Positions 10,815 to 20,829 of a stretch of DNA of 64,000 nt are shown piece after piece. A program made the translations under genes and the position numbers. The stretch is from assembly GCA_020536535.1 (NCBI GenBank), contig JAHLWZ010000636.1:124001-188000 (forward strand). Direction: 5' to 3'. Source of the stretch: Pelomyxa schiedti. Taxonomy: Eukaryota; Evosea; Pelobiontida; Pelomyxidae. The notes below the pieces were generated by a model, which saw only the letters and a program-made list of their open reading frames with translations, was not told the DNA's origin and did not search any database. Position 1 is the stretch's first letter, and every line of letters begins with the position of its first letter.

Positions 10815-12543
10815 ATGTCGGCAACAACTGGGGAGGAGGCGCGGGTGATGGTGGCCAGACTGTGCGGCACGGCCTCCCGCCCCGGTATGCGCCTTGTGGG
10901 CGTTGTGGCTACCGTGGCCCTGGCCTGGGTGTCGCTGCTGCACTTCGACTCGTACGGCGGGGAGCAGGCGCGGCTGCTGGCCCGCGTGGCTGCAGCGGGG
11001 GGGTGCGGCCTGGGCCTTGGTGCAGGCGCAGGCACGGGCGGCGGTGCCTCCCGTGGCGGCGACCCGAGCGGAGGAGCTGCTACGAGCCACGGCGTGGTGC
11101 AATTCGGGCGGTTCTACTACCCTTGGGTTTGGCTCTCCTCCCGTGCTTAGTTGTTTTTTTTTTTCGTTCCCCCTGTTTTTGTTATAGTTGGTTATGGGTG
11201 TGTTAGTATTTATTTCATTTCGCCAGGTCAACTATACTTATCAAGTCGATGGAGTTAAGTTTAGTAGCAGGATGTGCAGACCACTAGATGACTACTGTGG
11301 ATCATACTCTGGCATTATTGAGGCTGAAGCTGCATTGAACAAGTCAGTTTCCCTTGCATCGGCGTTTCTTCCTCATGTTGTATTTTAGGGTATTAAATTT
11401 TGACACGATGGTCATTCACAGTGTCTGTGTCGATCCTGCTGATCCTTCTGTACATTCTTCCTTAATGTCTGATAATGGAATTATGCCAAGTAATTCACTA
11501 TTGTAGGTAGCCTTCTTAGAGCCAGCGGCTTCATTTAGACCGTATCTCCTTTTCCTGCTTTTACCTGCGGAAATTGTAATTGCTCTCCTGTCCATCTTTG
11601 CTGTTGGACCCTTCCATGGGAATCCTTACCTTAGCCCTTATGTGACAAAACGAAATTGCTTCATTTTTTATTTTGTAATCTGTCCAAACTAAAAATGACC
11701 ATACCAACTCAATGGTAGAATCGCCTTTCAACAGCAATGCAGCGCAAACTCTTAGCCCTCTTGGCTTTTGCTTGGTTTCTATGTCTTCACCTCGTTTTTT
11801 ACAAATATCATACAAGGTAATCCTTCATTTTATCTTTCCAGTGATTAACCACTTAGCCCAGGAACCCATTCAATGAACCTAGTAACTTACATTCAAGGTC
11901 AGCTACTGTTCTTTGGTGTGTTCTGAAGAAATGTAAAACGTAATTAATTAACAATTGCAAGGAATTCTGGCCTACATCCGGCTTAAACTCTCTAAAAAGC
12001 CCCTGCTTTCTAATCCTACATTAATTATCGAGCAGGACAATGTCACCGGACTCCCCATTGCAATGGGGCAAGATTTCACAGTAAACACCATGCTGCCACA
12101 CTTGACCTAATCCCACAATCCTTCCAATTCAGATTACCGTGGAGTTCAGTGTGCTTGAGAACACTGTGATCAATGACGCCAGTGTGCAACTGCAGTGCAC
12201 CGCGTTCCGCGGAGACAAGGCACTTGGATTCCACGGCAGGAAAACCAAGCCGGCACTCTCGACTAGCTGCGTTGGGCACATGATACACCGAGGCGAGCAA
12301 GTGCGAATCCACTACGGCGTGTTCAACGTGCCGACTCCATCTTCCGACAAGAAGGACCTGCTGTGCTGCCACGCACAAATGAAAGAAGCCAGGGGCAGTG
12401 GTACAATAGTGGGGCCACCAAAGTGCGTATTCAGCTGGGCGATTGTGCACCAGATCGATGTGATGCTAGCCAGTGATGTTTCCCACCTTGATACACCCAG
12501 GCACCATTTCGATGTTGGAATTTGGGAGACAAACTGCACATAG
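10815..12543 (+). CDS. DUF3592-like multi-pass membrane protein
   Basis: First exon from ATG 10815 is very GC-rich and encodes a hydrophobic segment (LVGVVATVALAWVSLLHF) followed by a Gly/Ala-rich stretch. An intron from about 11125 to 11226 joins GRFYYPW to VNYTYQVDGVKFSSRMC. Together with a later exon reading VCVDPADPSVHSSLMS this gives the pattern of DUF3592 domains: Y.Y.VDG followed by V.V.P.NPS. Later exons encode two more hydrophobic helices, YLLFLLLPAEIVIALLSIFA and KLLALLAFAWFLCLHLVFY. They are followed by a ~150-residue soluble C-terminal part (ITVEFSVLENTVINDAS...), which ends at TAG 12541-12543. DUF3592 proteins are membrane proteins of unknown function. The C-terminal domain is not recognised; it has several cysteines and could be lumenal. 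At least five introns are needed. Confidence 0.6.
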
Positions 12544-12773
12544 GGCCTGCAACAAAAAAAGTTCCAGATTGGTAGTATGCTTTTTGGCATTGACACACTT
12601 CTCACTTTCGAGAGTCCTGGAATACAGTGTTTTTCTTTTGTGAAGATTGGCATGAGAAGTCCCCAGGAAAAAAAAATCCCAAACTTTTGTGCTGAGAGCA
12701 ACACCCTGATTCATCAAAACGAATTTTTTAGTGTGAGTCCCAAAGTTAATAATATCCTTCAGAGCTCATGCCG

Positions 12774-14623
12774 TCACGGGAAAAACTCAACAATGACTGA
12801 ACCACTTCCATACAGTGACGACAAGCCAACAGAACAGCCCTCTGCCCCGGGATTGTGGATGAACGAACCACCCCAACCCCCACCCGTGCCACACACAGCA
12901 CCCACCCGATGCCACACAGAGTAGGACCACCTGAACACTCCACGCCCGCCCCGTCTCCGCGCCAATCACTACTGCACTACCGCCACCGCCACCTCCCCCC
13001 CCAAAACCGCCATTCCCAAAATCTTTGGGGCTATCATAGCTGCTAGCCCCAAAGAAGAGAAGGGGGTTTCCCCCAGACTTCCCTCCAGTGCCGCCAAAGC
13101 GTGGGGACTTACCACCTTCGGCTGCTGGATCGGACATTGATGTGCTGCCGGCACAGCCATTAGAGATCCAGCCAGCCCCTCCTCCTGCCCAGATGGTTGG
13201 CCCCGTTTTGGAATCCATACTTGTGGGCTGCGGCTCACCACCACCCCCACCTGTGCCTCCACCACTAGACAGGCGGTTCCCGTGTGTGCCGTTGCGTGTT
13301 AGGCTGGCATCCTGGCCATTGCTTGTACTTCCCCCCCCTCCACCTCCTGCACATATTAAAATGTTGCCAGAACCGTGCTCCCAGACGAATGTACCTCCGC
13401 CACCTCCTCCATTTCTAGCTCTGGTTTCACCCCCCTGACCAACAAGGATGGCGATCACTGCGCCTTCTTCAATTGCCAAGAATGATGTAACAACAGCCCC
13501 ACGCCCTCCTTTGGCCCCGAAATTTTTGGCATCACCACCACTTGCTCCAATAGCAGTGAATTTATACATTCCTGAGAATGGAACGATCCAACGCTGTATT
13601 CCTCCTGAAAGTGTGACACTCATTTGGAATGGTGAACTATAGCCAACAGTGGTCGGTTCTTCTTTGATTCTCCCATCAAGTGAGGTGAACTGGAATATCC
13701 TTGCTGCTTTGACTATTGCAATGACTTGCGTCAATTTCGCCGCTTGTGTGCGATTGTCTGTTTCCAATTGCTGGCACAGTCTTGACAAGCGTAGAATTTC
13801 CTCATTGCAATGAATTTCTAAGTTGGAAAACATCTCTTTGAGTCTTTTGTTCTCATTGACCAGTGGCCCAAAAATGGGGTTAAGTTTAGCAATAGTACAG
13901 GATTGGATATGCTCATCGTAATGGCATTTTGGGCCACTCCATGTGCAAAAAGGCTGTGCACAACACTTCACAGTCACTCTCGAACATGCCTTCTGATGCT
14001 CCTCCATTACTCTTGGTCTCACTTTTTCCCCACATCCATTTGGGCAGTCTTTCAGCGAGATTAGTAAAAAAGACATACAAGGCAAGGGGTAAGTACTTAT
14101 AGGGCAATCAGACTCCTTGTGTGACAGGTCCTTAAGCGATCTCCTTATCACGTGGTCCCCACAAATGTCACATACAACAGGTACACTCAAGCACTCTGTT
14201 TGCTCGTGTTGCAGTTGACTTCTGGGGGCAACTTTCATGCCACAGTGCATGGGGCATTCTGTACCACAGTGAGCAATATATGACAGTGGCAGGCCACATA
14301 CCAATTGGACACTCGGGGATGTGAGAGCAAAGTGTGTCCCTCTTGAATATGGCGCCGCACACAGGGCACTTGACTTCAATCAGAGCCAACTTTGCCAAAA
14401 TAGGCTTAGCAGTGACAGGCTTTAGTTTGCCTTCCATTTCCTCATCACACAATGGACATGTTTTCCTCTGATTTGTATATAATATGAGAAAACAAACAAC
14501 AACCAAAGGGAATGTGCACACAGTCATAGAGCAAGCCATACACAACCAGGCACTGCAATCGTGAACAACTGGATGATATGCAATTGCTGAGCACACTACG
14601 CACGTGTACCGTGCATCTAACAT
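12774..14623 (-). CDS. RING/TRAF-type zinc-finger protein with ALK/LTK-like glycine-rich domain
   Basis: Start ATG 14623. A RING-like N-terminus (TCVVCSAIAYHPVVHDC, LCMAC, then TCPLCDEEM across a 55-nt intron) is followed by TRAF-type zinc fingers (VKCPVCGAIFKRDTLCSHIPEC; ECPMHCGMKV; CPNGCGEKV; HIQSC). A short coiled coil comes next (NKRLKEMFSNLEIH, LCQQLETDNRTQ). The C-terminal ~250 residues match the glycine-rich domain known from ALK/LTK receptors (PF12810 type): WIVPFSGMYKFTAIGASGG, GRGAVVTSFLAIEEGAVIAI, LVGQGGE, ILICAGGGGGGS and GGFGGGGGGGG. The natural end of that domain (GGSFIHNPGAEG and GSGSVIVEF) lies in another frame ending at about 12774. A last intron, or a frameshift near 12880-12960, is therefore needed; otherwise the frame stops at 12787. 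TRAF-like RING proteins are ubiquitin-ligase adaptors. Confidence 0.72.
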
Positions 14624-14932
14624 TGTCCCCTCTAAGTACTTGAACCACGACCCCGGTTCCTCCTGGATAGGAACGAGTGAGTTCGGTGTATAACAGATGT
14701 GTGTTCGTCTTCTACACCTTTGTTAAAAGGTCCGCGTCACAGTTGGTCGTATGTCCCGCCATGCCTTCGAACAAAAAAAAAAAGAAAAACTGTTACTCCT
14801 TCTACCCTCCGGTGAATAAAAAGTGTACCGCCAGGCCTTGAGTGTGAAACGAGCTATCTATTGAGCTCCCCACAAGAGGGCAGGGGGATCGAAACCTCCA
14901 TCTCCAAAGCACAAATTGAATTGAAAAAATCG
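14624..14932. promoter_or_regulatory. Divergent intergenic region
   Basis: About 310 bp lie between the oppositely oriented RING/TRAF and glycoside-hydrolase-like genes. An open frame upstream of ATG 14933 extends to 14861, but the encoded residues precede the signal peptide and are not taken as coding. No recognisable motif. Confidence 0.3.
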
Positions 14933-16615
14933 ATGGCATCGTTGGGTGGTGTGGCGGTTGGCGCTGTTGTGTGCTTGTTAGTTGTGGTTGGGTATCCCAC
15001 AATTGCGAGTGCACGTCCTCATACTGTGGAGCAGCCGTATCTATCCACTGCCAACCTGACAATAGGCATGTGGTGCGGCATACCCCCTCAGTACCTCTCC
15101 TACGACCGCGTGGCCGAAGTAGCCGCGGCGGGGCTCACGGTGGCCTCTGGCCCCTGCGAGGGCACCCCCGACTACACCTACAACTCGGCCCTGGCCTCCT
15201 ACGCCTCGTCGCTGCCTGCCCCCGCCCGCCTCTCCGTCCTCGTCACCGACTCGCGCGCCGTCTCGGCCGGCTACGGCGACGACGTCTCGGCCAACGTGGC
15301 CGCCGTGGCCGCGGACTACTCGCCCTACCCCGCGGTCTCGGGCTACTACCTGCGCGACGAGCCGCCGGCGCAGGACTTCCCGCCGCTGGCCAACGCGACG
15401 TCGGCCTTCCGCGCCGCGGACCCCTCGCGCCCCGCCTACGTCAACCTGCTGCCCAACTACGCGTCGGCGCAGCAGCTCGGCACCGCCACCTACGCCGAGT
15501 ACGTCGAGCTGTTCGCGCACGAGGTCGCGCCGGCCGTCACGAGCTACGACTTTTACAACTTTTACAGCGACGGCTCCGACTCGACGGGGTTCTTCTCGAA
15601 CCTCGAGGTGTTCAGGTCGGTCATGCTCGAGTACGGCTCCATCGAGTGGTGGCTGTACATCCAGGCGATAGAATTCTCCGGCCACAGGGCTACCAGCGAG
15701 GAGGAAAAGAGGTGGGCCGCGATGCACACTATTGCTTACGGGGCGTGCGGCGTGTGCTACTTCACGTACTGGACTCCCCCCCAGACAAGCGAGGAATTCG
15801 GGGAGGGCATCATCGCGTACGACGGAACCCAGACGGTGCAGTACCCCCAGGTGCAGAGGATAAATGCGAAGTTGGCGGCCTTGGGTGCTTTCACTTGCGC
15901 CGCATCTTCCAAGGATGTTTGGCACAATGGTGAGCTTAGCCCAGATACGCACCCTCGCCCGTCGTGGGACTCTGTATATGTTCGGGGAGGCAATGCTGTT
16001 ACCGTGGGCAAATTCGCGGCCTCGGATGGCGGTGAGCTTGCTCTGATTGTCAACAGGGACTACACCTCCCAACAGCTTGTCAACTTGTGCCTTGCCTCAG
16101 CGGATTCAGCACCACTAGAATTCAGTACTACTTCCAACAGTTGGGTGGCCATGGATGTAATCAGCGGCGATGAGTGGTGTGTCAACGTCCAAGTGGAAAT
16201 TGATGCCGGTGATGCGGCTCTTGTGTATCTCAAGGGACCAGTTCCGGCCGGTGAGCCTGGAGCCGAGGCCTATGTTGGAGTTGTGAGGCATGATATCGGC
16301 TCCCTTGATGTTGTGGATTCCCAGTGGGGAACAATGGAATTACGAAGTGCAGGCTGGCGCGACTGTCCAAGTGGCTTCAGCCTCGTTGGTGTTGATTTCG
16401 AGTCTAACGGCTTCTGGCTGTGTGCCAGGTCTGACCTGAGTTCAAATACATTCTACCTTGGAAATGTTGTGAAGGATGCAGGCACCCTTTACAAAGTGAG
16501 TGGGGGAACTGCAACTCCAAGTGGTTCTGCTAGTTGGAACACATGTCCTGATGGAAGCACACTTTTGGGAACTATGTTTGACAGCAATGGCTTCTGGTTG
16601 TGTTGTGTTCTCTAA
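14933..16615 (+). CDS. Secreted glycoside-hydrolase-like TIM-barrel protein
   Basis: Single-exon gene. ATG 14933 is chosen because it starts a classical signal peptide (MASLGGVAVGAVVCLLVVVG, then IASA|RP). The body contains IGMWCGIPPQYL, VSGYYLRDEPPAQDFPPLA, RPAYVNLLPNYA, YDFYNFYSDG and ACGVCYFTYWTPP. This is the layout of bacterial secreted TIM-barrel proteins of the glycoside-hydrolase type (Y.Y..DEP followed by R..Y.NLLPNY). The Asp-Glu pair in RDEPP is the likely catalytic carboxylate region, by family analogy. The C-terminus carries two copies of a ~45-residue module (CPSGFSLVGVDFESNGFWLC and CPDGSTLLGTMFDSNGFWLC). No introns, unlike most neighbours, and extreme G+C in 15100-15650. A bacterial origin by transfer, with a role in digesting prey or detrital polysaccharide, is inference. 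The substrate cannot be named. Confidence 0.65.
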   Translation: MASLGGVAVGAVVCLLVVVGYPTIASARPHTVEQPYLSTANLTIGMWCGIPPQYLSYDRVAEVAAAGLTVASGPCEGTPDYTYNSALASYASSLPAPARLSVLVTDSRAVSAGYGDDVSANVAAVAADYSPYPAVSGYYLRDEPPAQDFPPLANATSAFRAADPSRPAYVNLLPNYASAQQLGTATYAEYVELFAHEVAPAVTSYDFYNFYSDGSDSTGFFSNLEVFRSVMLEYGSIEWWLYIQAIEFSGHRATSEEEKRWAAMHTIAYGACGVCYFTYWTPPQTSEEFGEGIIAYDGTQTVQYPQVQRINAKLAALGAFTCAASSKDVWHNGELSPDTHPRPSWDSVYVRGGNAVTVGKFAASDGGELALIVNRDYTSQQLVNLCLASADSAPLEFSTTSNSWVAMDVISGDEWCVNVQVEIDAGDAALVYLKGPVPAGEPGAEAYVGVVRHDIGSLDVVDSQWGTMELRSAGWRDCPSGFSLVGVDFESNGFWLCARSDLSSNTFYLGNVVKDAGTLYKVSGGTATPSGSASWNTCPDGSTLLGTMFDSNGFWLCCVL

Positions 16616-16697
16616 TTAAGTAGTAACAAGACTTGTTTCCGGTTTTTTTTTAAAAAAGACAGATAGGAGTAATTACAACTGGGTAAGTTAGGCCAGG

Positions 16698-17721
16698 TTA
16701 CTGGTGTTTGCAACCAGAGCCCTTTTTGGCAGAGCCACTGGATGAGAGTGCAGGCGAAGAATGTGAGCTTGCTGGTGAGGCATGCGTTCCTCCTGTGGAA
16801 CTATGACCCGGTTGGGCTGCAGCTGCAGCGGCAGCCGCTTTCTCTTTCTGAACTAGCTTGGCATGGTAAGCCCGGGCAGCAGTTTCAAAGACAGTTGCTA
16901 AGTTGTCCTTAAGGGGGTAATAGTGAGTGGATAATATGAAAAAAACGAAACCTACTTGTGTTAATGCAGAACACTCTACATATTTATATGCCCCTATTTC
17001 TCTGGCCAGATTTTCTCCCTGGACGGGTTCAGTAACTTCTACAAGGTGGCTGGAAAGTTACCTGTTCTCTCGGGAGAGTTTTTCCTGGTTTAGAGCGCAT
17101 ATCCGACTTGGTTCCAACCAATACGATTGGTGGAAGGGGTGTTACGAAATTACCAATCTCAGGGAGCCACTTTGATGTGACTCGGGCAAATGATGATGGT
17201 TCCGTGAGAGAAAAACAAATCAAGAAGACATCCGTTCTGTTACACAGTTAGAACGCCTGTGTAACACTACAGCAGTATGGGGACGGAATCAGAAAAACGA
17301 AAAGCGTACCCAGGATAGCTCAAGGGTCGCAAGCTATCATACTCCTCCGAACCTGTGGTAAATGTGAACTCATTTTTCTTTAGTCTCTTGCACACCACTT
17401 GTATCCCACAGGCCAAAGGCAATCGCAATGTTGTCAACCATGGCATTTGCATTATAGTTGTCCTATTAAATCGTCACAACTACATACACAATTGAGAGTA
17501 GCATACAAAAACCTGTGGGTAAGATACTAAGTTTTGGGGATAAAAACCAAATGAAATACCGTAGGTACATAGTCTCCAGGAAACGAGTTGGTTGTGTACG
17601 AAATCAATAAACATGTTTTCCCTATACCGTCGTTTAAAAAAAAAATTGGACAGTAAAAAAACGAACCGACGTTGCCGTCACCAACGACCATGACCTTCAA
17701 TTCAAATGCTTTCTGCGACAT
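16698..17721 (-). CDS. Rho-family small GTPase with Rnd-like substitutions
   Basis: Start ATG 17721. P-loop [12 protein letters not shown], switch I region [17 protein letters not shown], switch [22 protein letters not shown]4 VGTKSDM and G5 VECSA identify a Rho/Rac-type GTPase. It controls actin through GTP-dependent effectors. The switch II motif is DTSGS instead of DTAGQ, so catalytic Gln61 is Ser and Ala59 is Ser, the same changes found in animal Rnd proteins, which do not hydrolyse GTP. The tail is Ala- and Ser/His-rich and ends GSGCKHQ, a possible CaaX box with final Gln (farnesylation type, although the middle residues are not aliphatic). Five or more introns; VF of VPTVFDNY is encoded by a 6-nt microexon at 17507-17512. 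The stop is TAA at 16698-16700. It sits just downstream of the PH-RhoGAP gene on the same strand. Confidence 0.9.
17507..17512 (-). other. 6-nt microexon of the Rho-family GTPase
   Basis: GTTTTT, encoding Val-Phe, is flanked by CCCACAG upstream and GTATGC downstream on the minus strand. It separates introns 17513-17559 and 17463-17506. Skipping it would delete VF from the invariant Rho motif VPTVFDNY, so conservation supports it. Confidence 0.75.
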
Positions 17722-17953
17722 TTACAACACACTAATAAAAATAAACTGGAGCGGATTAAAAGTGGTGCCACCAGCGGCACTACTTGATTTTTGTTTTTTT
17801 TTTTTTCTTCTTTCCTTGTGGAGATACTTTGAAGTTTGTTTTCAAGGACTTTGTCAGCCCCGAAAGCGAAAAAACAAAAACCACTGGTTGAACCATTTTT
17901 CGCCATAGGGCGAACACATCTCATCTATCGTACTTCATCACCCATCACACGAC

Positions 17954-20678
17954 TCAAACGGCGCTTTTCCACTCGCCCATAACTGTCTCAATGATGGCAA
18001 CGTAGTTGTTGATAACCTCTTCCCTCCACTCGCCCAACTGCTTGTTGTTCTGCGCCACTTCTTGCACCAATGCTATGAGTGCCTCGCTCTCTGTGAGGTG
18101 TTTTTTAAAGAGGCACGAAAAGACAAGATTCGATGTCAAACCTCACACCTGCTTTGTGAGTGGCTATCTCGATTTGGAGCTGTGACACCCGTGACTCCAG
18201 AGTCCTGCGCTCTGTTGCCCAGTCTCGTTGCTCAGTGCTCACAATCACAACACCACATCTTCCGTGTTCTTTTTTTTTCTTCCACCACCTCTTCAGTCCC
18301 ATGTTTGTGGCTCAAAGAGAAAAAAGTTGTGATTTCTTTTCTTTATTATACTGTAAGTGTGGCAATGTATGAGTAACTGAAATGGTTTCCCGTTATTTTT
18401 TTTTTATCTATTAAACACAAACACAGCTCTAAGTTGAGATAGTGTGGTTAGTGATGAATTTGGTTGCCGTTGAACTAGTGCTTGTTCGAAATGGGATTGA
18501 GTGTGTGTGTGGTTGTTGTGTGATTGTTGGATGTGGCAGCTGCATGCCGTGATTGGGTAGCAACTGACACTTTCCTTCCTGTTTGTGGTGATGTTGAGGT
18601 TGATGCTACTGGAGTGGTGGCTAAGGCAATAGCCGGTGATATGCTGGGCTTGCGGAGTGTGGATGGAGAAGAGTTCTGTGTGGCTGGAGTGTTGTTGGAA
18701 CCAGAACCCGGCTTTGTGGGAGTGCTGTTGTTAGTAGTGGTATTGCCATTGGTGCTAGTTTGAGACTGTTGGTGCGCATTGTTGGCTGCCTTTGGTGCGG
18801 GGGTTGGCTTAGCCCCGTTTGGAGGAGTGGTGGTGCTGTTGTTTTGAGTCCCGCTGGGGGACGAGGCTTGATCTGATGATGTGTCGGGACCAGAATCGCT
18901 TGGGGACAGTGGTGGCGACTTCGTGGCACTGTTTTCATCATCCTGACTTCTTTTAACTTGAGGAGTAGATGTTAACTTTTTCTTTTTTGATTGCTCACAG
19001 CTATACCTGATTTGGCAGTGGTCGGGGAATTGACAGGTGACCCTTCAGGGGTAGGGTCTTCTCATCAATAAGTTAAATAGAAAATAGTGTAACACATACC
19101 GGCGTTTGATGAAGAACTCTGCGCTCTCTTCTTTGAGTAGCCGGTCATCTGTGCATCTTTAACCATTGTTGCAATTTCCTACAGTGGGATGACAGTAAAA
19201 GAAAAAAGAAAAAGCAGGAAAGACTACCATCTGAACTTCAGATTGCAGTATATGTATCGAAGATGAGGGCTCCGAAAAGGCCACTCGGCCAAATTTTTCT
19301 CGGAAAAGAGGAACCAATTCCGATTCAGTTTTACAGAGCTGTTGTTGTTGGCGGTTTAAAGGGAGTTTTATTGAAACCTTATCCTGAAATCTGAGCAGCA
19401 AAACTGTAACATATGTAATGACGTCAATGGTATCAGCGGGTGGATGTGAATCAGAATCGATATTTGGTCTGAGAAAGAACGGCCCGAAAATGGAAGCAAC
19501 CTATCTTTCCTATGAAAATTGCGAATTTGGTGAGTATCTGTACTTTTTGAAGATCTTGACCACACTCACTACTCCAATATCGAAGAAAAGAAAGAACATA
19601 GGTCAGAAGTGCGCTATTTGGGAATGGAAGTTGCTGTATAAGCCATTTAAGAGTGAGTATTTCGGAATCTCCTGCGCCTTGCCCAATACCTGTGATAGTA
19701 AGTTGAGTCGGCTTCAAGTGATGAAAAATATACGGGAAAGCATCATCTCTCCAACTTTAGCAAATTTGGGGTATAATGAGGATGTGAGCAGTGGTTCGGG
19801 TAACTCTGCAAGGTACAATTTGACAACTTCACCCAAAGTTACATAATCGGTAAACGATTGGTCTAGCGGTTGACCTAATATGCATTAGCTTAAACCACAG
19901 GGGTTGGTGAAAACCAGAATCAAACTGAGACTTCAGTTTCTCTAGAATAGGGTAATTTCCCTCTTGAGTGAAAATTTTATCATTGCCAATTGCTGAAAAC
20001 CACTTATTCTTTTATCACTCACATTGTAAGAGGAAACCTCTAAGATACAAGCAATTCAACACTTCACGCATAACAGGTGGCACTAATCTTTGCTCTGGGC
20101 GAGAAGAGATAACTTTCATGTCAATTCCGAATTGTTTTGTATTTTCTGTTTGCGAGAGGTCACTTCCTACTAACGTAAAATAAAAATACCATTGACCCGG
20201 GACTGAAGGAAAATACAGAGTTATGGTGAGAAAAATTGGAAATGATAGGGGAAGTACCTTGGTGGATAAAACTGCAAACCAGTGCCTTGTTTGCTCTTCC
20301 TGAGGTGCAGCAATCTGCAATTGTAAGAGAAGGAAGGAGTTGATGTGAGATGTACCACAAAGGGCTTTTCCTCTTTAGGTCGGTGAACATTCCGTTTTAG
20401 CATAATGCAGAGCTGTGAATTGTCTCTTACTAGTACTACATCGTAAAACTGAAGTGCCATTATTCTTTTTGGAAATGGATCCTGAGATTTGGTTGGTAAG
20501 ATATTTTCTAAGAACTGTTAACCTGACTATCAGAATAACACAGCAGGAAGGAATCCATTACTACAAGCCATCGACGTTTTTCTTTGGTGAAAGCCTGGGT
20601 TTTTCTTGTTCTTGGTTGGACTTCCACTTGCACAGGTTTGAAGCAGTAACTATGAAAACGAGCTTCAAATTTGTTCAT
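17954..20678 (-). CDS. PH and RhoGAP domain protein with C-terminal coiled coil
   Basis: ATG 20678 opens MNKFEARFHSYCFKPVQ, leading into a PH domain: KEKRRWLVVMDSFLLCY, IMALQFYDVVLV, then EEQTRHWFAVLSTK, which is the closing helix. A RhoGAP domain follows: KQFGIDMKV, VPPVMREVLNCLYLRG, NYPILEKLKSQF, DYVTLGEVVKLYLAELPEPL, QLPFPNSALLTYVLSFL and IFGPFFLRPN. RhoGAPs switch off Rho GTPases. The canonical 'GIFR' arginine-finger position reads KIFT in the model chosen from the best splice sites, so activity is doubtful. After the RhoGAP comes a Ser/Thr/Asn/Pro-rich linker (about 18440-18960) and a terminal coiled coil (RTLESRVSQLQIEIATHKAE, then IALVQEVAQNNKQLGEW). Stop at 17954. About ten introns. 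It lies between the Rho-type GTPase and RasGEF genes, all on the minus strand. Confidence 0.82.
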
Positions 20679-20829
20679 ATAACCGCATAAAGCACCCTCG
20701 GTCTATAGATTGTTGGTACGGAATAGTAGTAGAAACAGATTACAAAGTTAATGTTTTGTACTCGGTTTCTTATCTGCTCCTCTGTTTCTGGTCTCTTACC
20801 ATTTGATGAGAACTCATTTGAGGAAGAAG

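Noticed and set aside
13088-13438. Plus-strand proline-rich frame
   Set aside because: Antisense shadow of the glycine-rich domain of the RING/TRAF protein, which has strong family similarity in its own frame.
15041-16072. Long minus-strand frame of 343 codons rich in Arg/Gly/Val
   Set aside because: Antisense to the GC-rich glycoside-hydrolase-like gene, where stops are rare in every frame; no family resemblance.
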